From assembly GCA_963920575.1 (NCBI GenBank), contig OY986965.1, positions 10,926,290-10,990,289 on the forward strand: DNA of 64,000 nucleotides, written 5' to 3'. Below the pieces are notes generated by a model. That model was not told where the DNA came from and ran no database searches. It was given only the letters and a program-made list of their open reading frames with translations. Positions 1 through 8,920 of this stretch are shown here, piece by piece; position 1 is the stretch's first letter; the number at the start of each line of letters is the position of its first letter. The stretch comes from Narthecium ossifragum. Taxonomy: Eukaryota; Streptophyta; Magnoliopsida; Dioscoreales; Nartheciaceae. Made by a program: the position numbers and the translations under genes.

Positions 1-189
1 AAAGATTAATCTGTACCTGCTCATGAAGAATCAGATTTTGTGCCATATATGGTTGGAAAGCTCTTGAAGTCTAGATTCTGGATAATTTTACGGTTTGTGA
101 TTCCGAGTTTCCTAGAGGAAGTTACGGCAATTTTAGTACCGATGGCGCAGTCTGAATGGCAGCACAGTAAATAAGCTGGAAGTCTGAGC

Positions 190-611
190 GATCCTCCGAT
201 CGATCGGACTACGCAAAAACGTGACAGAACCTTTTTTTTTTTTTGGCTGAACGAAGTCCGATCGATCTCTCCATCACTCCAAAGAAGTCCGATCGATCCG
301 ACACCAATGGTCCGATCGATCGGACTCGGGAAAAGCCAAAAACAGCTGATTTTTATTCAACCGATCGATCCAACACTCATAGTCCGATCGATCGGACTTG
401 GTAATTAAAGGTTGACAGAACGTATGCTTTTTAGAGGAGCAGAGTTCGATCGATCCGTCCATCGATCGGACTCAATAATAGCCAGAGAAGATGGATTTTT
501 ACGCATCCGATCGATCCAACGCTTATAGTTCGATCGATCGGGCTCGGGCGAAGCCAGGAATTGATGTTTTTAATGAGACGGATCGATCCAACACCTAAAG
601 TCCGATCGATC
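190..611 (+). repeat. Array of paired GATCGATC words in the LTR U3 region
   Basis: GATCGATC starts at 198, 260, 291, 314, 363, 386, 448, 509, 532, 581 and 604, with a variant (CATCGATC) at 460. Four pairs are exactly 23 bp apart (291/314, 363/386, 509/532, 581/604), and pair starts fall on a grid of about 72-73 bp (291, 363, [436], 509, 581). The word is often flanked as TCCGATCGATCGGA. The array ends 53 bp before the TATA box. Confidence 0.9.
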
Positions 612-661
612 CTACGTTTCAGTGAATTAAATCAACGGTTTTGATTTAACCTGAGTTTAAG

Positions 662-673
662 CCTATAAATAGG
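662..673 (+). promoter_or_regulatory. TATA box of the LTR promoter
   Basis: CCTATAAATAGG is a strong plant TATA box in the position expected at the U3/R border of an LTR, directly downstream of the GATCGATC array. Transcription would start about 30 bp further on. Confidence 0.7.
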
Positions 674-1499
674 ATACTTAGGGTTATCAAAAGGGGACTT
701 TTGGGAGGACTTTTTGGCAGCGTTTGGAGGCGAGGAGAAGGGTTCCAGGCTTGGTTTTCTTTTTTTATTTCTTCTTTATTTCTCCATTAGTTTTGTTGCC
801 CTCATGGTGAACATGAGTAGCTAGTTTCTTTTCTAAGATACCGATGTAGCCCTAACTGAATCATTCTATGTTATTGGATCATGATTATTTAATCAGTTTA
901 TTTTCCTTGTTTCATTCATTATTTTAACTGAGATCTTAAATACATTTATCTGGCCAATAAAAGTATTATAGATTGTTTTATGTAAGATTGGGCGATGGTT
1001 CATTCCCTAATCTTGCAGGATCTATGAATGAATGAGTTTATGTCGAGGCCGGGTTCAAGCTAAGAGTATTCTTGGTTCATAATTGTTCTTCAGAGCTTAG
1101 TGGATTCTTGGTTAACACTTAGTTATGGGTTCATTAGCTAGGGTTAATTGAGGGTACTTGGTGAAGACCGCGGCCGAACGGATCATCATACCGGAAGAAC
1201 GAGCTCTTGGAATTAAATTGAAATCTTTATTGATTCAATGCATAGAATGAGGATGTTATGGTGAAATCGGAACCTTAGTATCCATCCATCGTATTTCTAT
1301 CGTTTTCTTATTTCGTTATTAGATCTTCTATTCTCAATACTTCATATCTCTTATTTTCCCTTTCTTATTTTCTTTCTTTTCTGTTCTTTAATATTTTACT
1401 CTAATAATCTCTACAAATCTCTGTAGGTACGATACTCGTCTTGCTACTATACTGATTGCACCGATTCGTATACTTGCGAGATATAAAATTTATTCATCA

Positions 1500-2340
1500 C
1501 CAGGTTGTAAACCTTTGGGTTACAAGTGGGTTTTTAGAAAAAAAATGAAAGCAGATGGAACGGTTGACAAATACAAGACAAGACTTGTTGTCAACGGTTT
1601 CAAACAAACTAAAGGGGTGGACTATTTTGACACATATTCTCCAGTCACTAGAAAAACATCGATCAGATTAATTATCACCCTTGCGGCTTTAAACAATCTA
1701 GATATACATCAAATGGATGTAAAGACAGCTTTCCTAAATGGTGATCTGGAAGAAGAAATTTACATGGAACAGCCCGAGGGGTTTGTGGTTCATGGGAAAG
1801 AAAAGAAAGTCTGCCGACTTGTTAAGTCTTTGTATGGGCTTAAACAAGCACCTAAACAGTGGCATGACAAGTTTGATCAAGTGATGTTGACAAACGGCTT
1901 TCGCATAAATGAGTGTGACAAATGCGTTTACATAAAAGGTGATGAAAAGGAATGTATAATCCTATGCCTTTATGTAGATGATATGATCACCATTAGTAGC
2001 AATGATAATATCGTAAAAGCTACTAAGAGCATGTTATCATGAAACTTCGATATGAAGAAAATGGGTGTTACTGATGTAATACTTGGTATGAAAATTACCA
2101 AGACTTCGAATGGGTATACATTATCCCAGAGTCATTATATTAAGAAAATTCTTGATAAAATTGATAAAGGGAGTGATGTTGTAGCTAGGACAACGTTAGA
2201 TGTTAACTCGCATCTAAAAAAACACCACGGTGAAGGTGTACAACAAATAGAATATTCCAGGATTATAGGCAGTCTGATGTATATCATGAACTGCACTAGA
2301 CCAGATATTGCCAACTCAGTAAACAGGCTGAGTAGATACA
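1500..2340 (+). pseudogene. Ty1/copia pol fragment, reverse transcriptase (part 1 of 2)
   Basis: Codes for the copia reverse transcriptase core: a GYKWVFRKK start block, the metal-binding Asp block QMDVKTAFLNG, the YGLKQAP block and the catalytic YVDDM motif at 1971-1985. A TGA at 2040-2042 interrupts the frame just before a FDMKKMG block, but the same frame continues to 2340. Upstream gag, protease and integrase are cut off by the LTR at 1-1499. At 2340 the frame is broken by the solo LTR at 2341-4164 and resumes at 4170, once the duplicated ATACA is counted once. Not functional. Confidence 0.92.
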
Positions 2341-4164
2341 TGACGCGCCTTGAAATGTGTCGTTAAGTATATCAAAGGCGGACAAAACAAATTACCGAAC
2401 TACTAACTACCTACAACGTAGTTAATGGGAGTATGGGTCGAGTCCTCGAGGAATTGGATGGTCGAATTAATAAATGTGATATAATCTCTACAATAGTTGG
2501 AAACAATATGGTTGGTTCTTTGGTTATTCTAACTAAAGTAATCTAAAGGCAATTAAGGCTAAGATTTATCGAGAAAGAAATCCTAGGGAATTTCGATCCG
2601 AATTAGGGTCTAAATATATTCTCTATGAATCAAGATGCATGACAAATGAAATGGTCAAAATAGTAGATCGACGAGCGTAGGGTTAGTATCGCTCGTCGCT
2701 AATGAGATGTCGGGTTAGGATCATCTCATTGCTTGAATTACAAGGTTAAGATCCATGATCGAGGCTTTAATTCAATCATAGCTCAACAATCGCCGGGTTA
2801 AGGTCATATCATTGGCAAAGAATCAAGGCTTTGTATGAATAGGGTCTTGGATTGAGATGGGTTTAGTACCACAATCCAATCCCCCATCTAAGTCAAGATT
2901 GGTAGGTAGGATAGCTTTGGCTTGGGGTGGTTCTAGCACCTCAAGATCCTATCTCTAGATCAAGGATTCATCCCCTAGAATTTGTCATGGTTCTAGCATA
3001 GCCTCTTCTTTGAGGAATTGAATCAAACATCTAGCAAGCATCATCTAATTCTCAAGCAATTACATGCAAAAAGAGGTATTCAACCATTCAACAATGGAAT
3101 TCATTAAAGAAATATGGAATTACATGTGAATTCATACAAATACCATCTCACAAGAGTCAATACATCAAGAATCAAAAGAGAATTCTAAGAAAAAGACCTA
3201 AGACATCATGAAATTCCCAAGGAAAAGGGATTTAGCTACTCATCTTGGGTAGGAGATCCATGGAAGAGGAGGCTTTACCCATCGTCTCCATCAAAATCCA
3301 CCCTCAAAGCCCTAAATCTCTCTCTCACTCTAAGGGGGAAGAAGGCTGGAGAAAGGAGGGAAAAAGATGGGACAAAAGATACCTAAAATAAGAGCCAAAA
3401 CCCCTACTTATAGGCCCCAAGTCATGGACCCTCGAATCAGATCTGAACCGTTCGTTTTTACCCATCAGCTGGTCTTGGATCGATCCAAACATCCAAACCC
3501 AAGATGTCAAAATTTGAGTTTCTCACGGCTTGGATCGATCCAATATGAGTTTGGATCGATCCAATGTGTAACAGAGAGTCATGGCTCCCTTGAAAGGGTT
3601 TTGGATCAATCCAGACTAGTTCGGATTAATCTGGATATTCTGAATCGATACATTAAAGGTTTGGATCGATTCGATGTGTAAAACTGCAAAACTGGTCTCT
3701 GAAAAGGGTTTTGGATCGATCCAGACTGGTTTGGATCGATCCGGAATAAGTTTGGATCGATCCAGACTAGTTGGATCGATCCGGAATAGGTTTGGATCGA
3801 TCCATAATTTTGGGATCGATCCAAATATTCTGGATCCATCTAGACTGGGTCTGGATCAAGTCTGGAGCAATCCAGACTGGGTCTGGATCAATCCAGACTG
3901 GGTCTGGATCAATCCAGACTGGGTCTGGATCAATTCTAGATCCATCCAGACTGGGTCTGGTCTGGATTCAATTCAGACCGGGTTTGTTTCAATCTGAATA
4001 TGACATACTTTGTGCAATTTATGTCTTTTAAGCCCGGAATTGATGCAACTCTCTTTGGAAACTCTTGTACATGAAATAACATGAAAAGATATTAAAAATG
4101 CATTGCTTGAGAGCTAACAAAGCCAAGTTAAATGGGTGAATTATGCATATTTTGTGACTCATCA
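2341..4164 (-). mobile_element. Solo gypsy-type LTR, target duplication ATACA
   Basis: On the minus strand this LTR begins TGATGAGTCAC and ends GGCGCGTCA, giving TG...CA ends, with ATACA duplicated at 2336-2340 and 4165-4169. Its start resembles the LTRs at 43923 and 49469 (TGATGAGT..GCTAAATATTC type), so it belongs to the same broad Athila-like group. There is no internal region, so it is a solo LTR left by LTR-LTR recombination. It contains a GATCGATC ladder (3478-3990) and a minus-strand TATA-like box at about 3416-3403. It splits the copia pol gene between RT and RNase H; removing it with one duplication restores the frame. Confidence 0.9.
3478..3990 (-). repeat. GATCGATC array grading into a 20-bp tandem ladder
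   Basis: Words start at 3478, 3533, 3554, 3604, 3624, 3643, 3664, 3714, 3734, 3755, 3774, 3795 and 3814. Intervals inside pairs are 19-21 bp; 3533 to 3604 and 3643 to 3714 are both 71 bp. Several copies are decayed by CpG loss (GATCAATC at 3604, GATTAATC at 3624). From 3840 on, the ladder continues as a 26-bp 'CCAGACTGGGTCTGGATCAAT' type repeat without the central CG. On the minus strand the array lies about 62 bp upstream of the TATA-like box. Confidence 0.85.
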
Positions 4165-4843
4165 ATACACAAGCAATCCGAGTACAAATCACTGGAAGAC
4201 AGTTATTAGAGTCCTTACATATCTAAGGTACACGGTAAATTTTGGATTGCGTTATACGAGATATCCAGCAGTACTTGAAGATTATTTAGATGCAAACTGG
4301 ATATCGGACTCCAGTGACACAAAATCCACAAGTGGATTTGTCTTTCTAATTGGAGCTGCAGCTGTGTCTTGGAAATCATCAAAGCAAACTTGCATAACAA
4401 GGTCTACTATGGAAGCTGAGCTCATAGCATTAGGCCTAGCTGGGGAAGAAGCAGAATGGCTGCGTAACTTCCTAGAAGATATTACTATGTGGCCTAAACC
4501 TGTGCCTTCTATTAGTATTTATTGTGACAGTCAGTCAGCGATAGGGAGAGCACAAAGCCACATGTATAATGAAAAATCTCGGCATATACGACGACGACAC
4601 AATTCAGTGAGGAAATTACTGTCTACTAGTGTGATATCCATCGATTTCGTGAGATTGAAGGAAAATGTAGCAGATCCACTAACCAAAGGCCTAATAAGAG
4701 ATCTAGTGGATGTTTCATCAAGAGGAATGGGGTTGAAGCCCGTGAAAATGACTATACTCCTCAATGGCAACCCAACCTCGATAATCTGGCAGACCCAGAT
4801 TCTAGGTTCAATGGAACAACCGAATTGTGAGGGCAGTTGCTAA
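4165..4843 (+). pseudogene. Ty1/copia pol fragment, RNase H (part 2 of 2)
   Basis: Continuation of the reverse transcriptase at 1500-2340. It codes for the end of the RT connection domain and the RNase H domain: a DANW block (first catalytic Asp), KSTSGFVF, the STMEAE block (catalytic Glu), the CDSQSAI block (second Asp), HIRRRHN and ADPLTKG, ending at a stop at 4841-4843. This is the usual end of a copia polyprotein and is followed by about 475 bp of untranslated DNA and then the 3' LTR. Confidence 0.9.
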
Positions 4844-5319
4844 GATCACTCTTACCCATTCCTATGATAAGTGAGTGATAAACCTGCATAGTGTAAGGTT
4901 AAGCTTATGCTTTTAATGATCCTTATTACTCAATGAGTAAAAACATGACAGGATGCTCTTAATAAGAGGTCACCTCTATCGAGTGAGAAGGGTCGCTTCT
5001 ATGAGAACGTTTTTAAGGGCTAATTCTCTAAAGCACTCGAAGAATTCTACTAGGCATGCCCATGGCCAAAATGGACACAACAAATGAGCCATCAGTGGTA
5101 TAAGAAATGCGTTGTGTGAGTACTATTGTCTTGGTGTACATAAAAGCTGAACAGTTCAAGACATCGCGTTCACTGTTTAGCAAGTACATTCGATAGTGTT
5201 TTACTAAGGAAGGTTCAAAACCGAAAGCTACCTCTCCTGATGCAGCAAGTTTCTGCGGTACTCTCAAGTGCATTAGGATCATACAATATTTGATCAGTCA
5301 TTTGATTCATGTAGAGGAT
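4844..5319 (+). mobile_element. Copia 3' untranslated region and polypurine tract
   Basis: No coding sequence is recognised. The segment ends with the purine-rich GTAGAGGAT at 5311-5319, matching the GTGGGGGAT-type tract that primes plus-strand synthesis in this kind of copia element. The LTR starts directly after it. Confidence 0.6.
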
Positions 5320-6375
5320 TGTTGGATTTAAGGCTTTTCTAAAGCCCAAAACTCCTAGGGTGAAGGAGTGGGCTAAGCCTTAAATATATGTGTTGAATCA
5401 AATGGGTCTGCTAAAGCCCAGTTTAGAAGAGAGCCATATGAATCCCATGTGAGTGTGTATGCAAATGTTTAGTCCCACATTGCTTAGGACAAGAACATTT
5501 CTTTAGTTTATATAGAACCTTGGGCATCTATAGTTTGAATGTGTGTAAGAACTAGAGAGAGGCACACACATGTGCACACGCGTGTGCCACTGCCACTCGC
5601 CTTTGGCTAGCCGCTGGACTGGCGACGGTGATGGTGACATGTGCGTCCATGTGGGCGCCACTTATACACCGCGCGTGCGGTTTTGGCTACGTGCCAGGTG
5701 ACTATTCATCTTCCTGAGCAGTTACAAGTGGGCTGAGCTACATTGAGTGAGCCATTAATTCACCAGAAATGGGTTGAGTCAGTTATAACTGTTGGTCTCC
5801 CCATGCTGCCCATGACTAGGCAGTTATGGATGAGGTGACAGCCCATGTTCCCCACTAGCAGTTACTGGTGATGTGGCAGAGTGGCATCCCATGACTGGGC
5901 GATTACTGATGACATGACGAGTCTCTTCACCTCCCCACTAAATGGCTGTTCAACTAGCCTAGCTAGCCTATAAATAGGACCTCAAACCAGCCATTCAAAA
6001 AGCTTGCTCATGCATTCACCTCTCACCACACCACTTGCACAATAGAGGGTCATGATTGAGAGTACCGTATCATCTTGGAGCTCGAAGGACGATCGGACGG
6101 CCGGCTTCCCTTCAATCATGGTGGATCATTGTACCCTGGGAGCTTTTTGCCTGAAGAACCAGAAGCAAGGGGTGGTGGGCAAATAAAGCTTAAGGGCACA
6201 GTGTGGCACACTGGCCTCGATCAAGCGGCGTTTGTTCGTCGGATTTGTTTTCCTTATCTTTCATTCCTTTTTCGGATTAACAGTACGTGAAGTTTATTTT
6301 TTTTTGTTAAAACTAATTGTAGAGGATTACTTGCTACCCTAGTAAAAGCAATAATCCTAGTTCTTATTTCAAACA
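5320..6375 (+). mobile_element. 3' LTR of the decayed copia element
   Basis: Starts TGTTGGATTTAAGG directly after the polypurine tract and has a TATA box (TATAAATAGG, 5969-5978) about 60% of the way in. The most likely end is TTTCAAACA at 6375, immediately before the ATG of the DUF1005 fragment. The end is inferred from the CA dinucleotide and the abrupt change to GC-rich coding DNA; the matching 5' LTR and target duplication lie outside the window. Confidence 0.65.
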
Positions 6376-6745
6376 ATGGATTTGTGCCCGTTCGTGCGGG
6401 TTATCGTGGAGTCATTGCGGTGAAGCTGTCGGCTGTGTCGAAACCTATCGGCAACGGCGTCCACCCCTCCACCAAGTCGTGCTTCTGTTCACTGGCACTC
6501 CTAGCGTGCCCCTCGGCAACCCAAACCACTCGTCTCCCCTTAGCCTCCTCCTCCAAGAAGCCGCCTATGACAGAGACAATGTCCGCTGCCGCTTTCTACT
6601 CCCATAACCCCCCGGTGGTGTTCAGCCCCGATCTGGCGGCGCTGCAGTGGCTCGTGGGGCGCCCGGCGGCTCTCACGGTGTCTGTTTACACTGGGCGGAC
6701 TGGGAGCGCGTGCAGGCTTAGCTCCAGCCAGTTGTTGGGGCGAGT
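6376..6745 (+). pseudogene. 5' fragment of a DUF1005-family gene, frameshifted
   Basis: Translation from the ATG at 6376 starts MDLCPFVRV, the hallmark opening of plant DUF1005 proteins (function unknown). The frame then breaks around 6418-6424, where one base is missing. In the next frame follow the family's blocks: VKLS, the GVHPSTKSCFC block, a FxxDLAAL block and SVYTGRTGSACRLSS then LLGRVRV. After about 6745 the expected sequence is lost. It is therefore a frameshifted and truncated remnant. The copia LTR appears to abut the start codon, so the original promoter may have been displaced. The identification rests on remembered family motifs; a protein search would settle it. Confidence 0.7.
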
Positions 6746-7299
6746 AAGGGTGGCGCTGCGGCGGCGCGGCTGGTGGTGGCTCAGAGTGGCTGGGTTAGCT
6801 TGGTTGGACGGACCCGGTTGGACATGGTGGTCTGAGCTGAGCCGGATCCCCGATTCGTCTTCCAGTTCGGTGGCGAGCTAGAGTGTAGCCCGGTGGTGTA
6901 CCATATCCAAGGTGGTGGTGGCGGTTGTGGTAGTAAGGGTTTAGGGCACGGTAGCCATGGTTGCATCCGGGTCCAGCAACTAGAGAGACGTTGGAACCGG
7001 ACATATGGAGGGAGGAGGAGAGAGAAGAAGCAGCCTCAGAAACTTATCACGTGATGGCCACGGTGACAAGTAGCCGTTAGCATAGGCGACGGAGGTTAAG
7101 ACTTGTCACGAATTGAAAGGTTTTAGAAAGTCCACGATTTTATTTGTTAAAATTGGAAGCATATGACCTTAGTCGTTATTTTGGTTAAACTTGAGGGTAG
7201 TAAATGCTAATTTACCCTTCAATTCAGGAGCCTTAAGTTATGATTAATGACTCAACTAGTTATATTAATTCCATTCCTTGCTAATCCAAGAACCCATGA
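6746..7299. other. No recognisable feature
   Basis: GC-rich at first (possibly diverged downstream DUF1005 gene sequence), then AT-rich. No convincing coding, RNA or repeat structure is seen. Confidence 0.5.
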
Positions 7300-7620
7300 T
7301 GTAACAGCCCGACCCTCCACTGGGCCCCGCCCCGCGGGCTCCCGGTCCGACCAGGATCCGCCCGAGAGCCCCACCCGACACAATATTGTCACCCATCCCG
7401 AGACCGCTCCAAGGCAAGCACGCTTAACCTTGGAGTTTTCTGATGGATCACTGCTAGCATGGCTTTAAAACGCGTTGTGTCTATTAAGGGGTTACTATAT
7501 ACTTATATCGAACCCCAGACCATACCCAGGCGTTGTGGGATTGCTTACCCGGCTACCCGACTGAGCTCCGCCCTCCAGGCGTAGGCATCTTGACCCACGG
7601 TAGAGCCAGCGGGCCTGACA
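7300..7620 (-). mobile_element. Cassandra-like TRIM solo LTR carrying a 5S rRNA-like domain
   Basis: 321-bp unit with TG...CA ends (TGTAACAGCCCGACCC at one end, GGGCCTGACA at the other), flanked by CATGA (7295-7299) and CAGGA (7621-7625), a target duplication with one mismatch. On the minus strand, 7449-7388 matches the 3' half of plant 5S rRNA, including GGTTAAGCGTGCTTG (box A region) and GGGATGGGTGAC (box C region). A 5S-derived promoter inside an LTR is the defining trait of Cassandra terminal-repeat retrotransposons in miniature. Only one LTR is present. Confidence 0.85.
7388..7449 (-). ncRNA. 5S rRNA-like internal promoter segment (not a real 5S gene)
   Basis: Partial, mutated 5S similarity inside the Cassandra-like LTR, with the internal control region largely recognisable. 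The first half of 5S rRNA is absent or unrecognisable, so this is not a ribosomal gene. Confidence 0.75.
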
Positions 7621-7833
7621 CAGGATGTCTAATTAGATAGATTATGTAAGCTACGTTTACCAAGCACCATGGCCAATTTGAAAAAGAGTGTTTTGCATGC
7701 GAGTACCTAAATTATAGCTATATTAGGGAAAACTACACACAATTCAAAAATTACAATTTGGTATTTATGGATCTTGTGCATATGTTGGGTTGCCCAATTC
7801 AAGTGCATACTGTGGTACAACATAAGCCTCTAA

Positions 7834-8007
7834 GGGTGCGTTTGGCACCCAGCGGATCCGTGGAATCCGCTGAACGCGCGGATCCCATTTACGGGATCCT
7901 ACCGTTTGGATTTCACGCGAATTCCACGCGAATCGCGTTAATCGAACGGACGTCGTGGACGGTATCCACGTGTGGATCCCACGGATCCGTGGGATCAAAA
8001 CACGCCC
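7834..8007. mobile_element. Tourist-like MITE (PIF/Harbinger type)
   Basis: 174-bp GC-rich unit with terminal inverted repeats (GGGTGCGTTTGG at the left; the right end read in reverse is GGGCGTGTTTTG), flanked by TAA on both sides (7831-7833, 8008-8010). TAA/TTA duplications and GGxxxxGTTTGG-like ends are typical of Tourist MITEs. It has no coding capacity and is rich in GGATCC-like palindromes. Confidence 0.75.
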
Positions 8008-8010
8008 TAA

Positions 8011-8610
8011 GATGATAAAACTAACCCGAAATACATTAAAAAACTTAATCATGATAAAATAAAAGATTATGATGTGAAATGACTAAGATGCCCTTGGTGG
8101 TAGTTTAAAAATACATTAAAATACTTACTATTGTTGGTGGTAGTTTAGTAATTTCATTTATATAATTAAACTATCCAAAGGGGGTTTTGAAAGCTATGTT
8201 TTCAACGGGTTTTGGACCGGTTCCGACTCTAGGTTGTTGAGGGTATTGCTGGAAATTTAAAGAGTTTTGTAATACTTTTAATGTTTTTATGATATGATCT
8301 TTTTTTTATTTTCCTTTGATTAATCAAACTATAGGTCATAAGTATATAGAAAAAAAGAAAGGGTTTACATTTATATCATTCTAAACAAACCCTATATATT
8401 ACATTGCACTTGGTGATTTTGGAAACATCACATTTCCTCCTAGAATCTTAGGGCTTATTTCATATTTGTCCTTCATCTTCTTACGCCCAGTTGGCTGAGT
8501 TAACTATGATCAAAATCTAACTAAATATTGTGACATCTCAAATGTCCTAAGGCATTAATTTCACTAGTTCTTGTGTGGTACTTACTTGTTAGCTTAAGTT
8601 ATGAGAATAC
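8011..8610. other. AT-rich spacer, no recognisable feature
   Basis: No gene or clear repeat is seen. The last five bases (AATAC) are the target duplication of the copia element that follows. Confidence 0.5.
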
Positions 8611-8824
8611 TGTTAGTGAAGATTAGATCTAGATCTTATTGTTATACATAGATAGTCTGGATATGGTTAGTTATGGTTATGTACAGCTGGCTTATAGCAG
8701 ATACCATATGTACTATGTTTACCATATATATACCATATGTACTCTCTTGATATATATATGAGAATATCCTGAATAGAATTCATTGAGGTTTCTCCCAAAT
8801 ATCTCTAGGGTTTTAACCTTATCT
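8611..8824 (+). repeat. 5' LTR of the copia element
   Basis: 214 bp, beginning TGTTAGTGAAG and ending CCTTATCT. The end is fixed by comparison with the 3' LTR: identity stops at CTTATCT in both, followed here by the primer-binding site and there by the target duplication. The terminal CT instead of CA is unusual. Confidence 0.9.
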
Positions 8825-8836
8825 TGGTATCAGACG
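8825..8836 (+). promoter_or_regulatory. Primer-binding site, initiator-Met tRNA
   Basis: TGGTATCAGACG is complementary to the 3' end of initiator methionine tRNA (consensus TGGTATCAGAGC), with the last two bases transposed. It starts directly after the LTR. Confidence 0.85.
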
Positions 8837-8920
8837 TTTCGTGGGACTCGCCGCCCGGCAACTATCCGTCATGGCCGATTCATCTTCTTCCACTGCTATT
8901 CCTCTTAGCACGTTGGTCAT

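Larger units (their letters stand above)
1..1499 (+). mobile_element. LTR of an Athila-like gypsy family (5' end outside the window)
   Basis: The right end (TTCATCA at 1493-1499) meets copia reverse-transcriptase coding sequence at 1500, so this LTR lies inside the copia element that continues to 6375. The first 165 bases closely match 55513-55676 inside the bounded solo LTR at 55339-56997, which suggests that about 175 bp of LTR is missing to the left. It holds a GATCGATC array (190-611), a TATA box (about 664) and a long AT-rich downstream part. Whether it is a solo LTR or one end of a full element cannot be seen, because the left duplication (expected CCAGG) is off the window. The family call is by similarity to the other LTRs here. 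Confidence 0.75.

Noticed and set aside
7388..7449. A real 5S rRNA gene
   Set aside because: Only half of the gene is recognisable, it is mutated, single copy and enclosed in an LTR-like unit.
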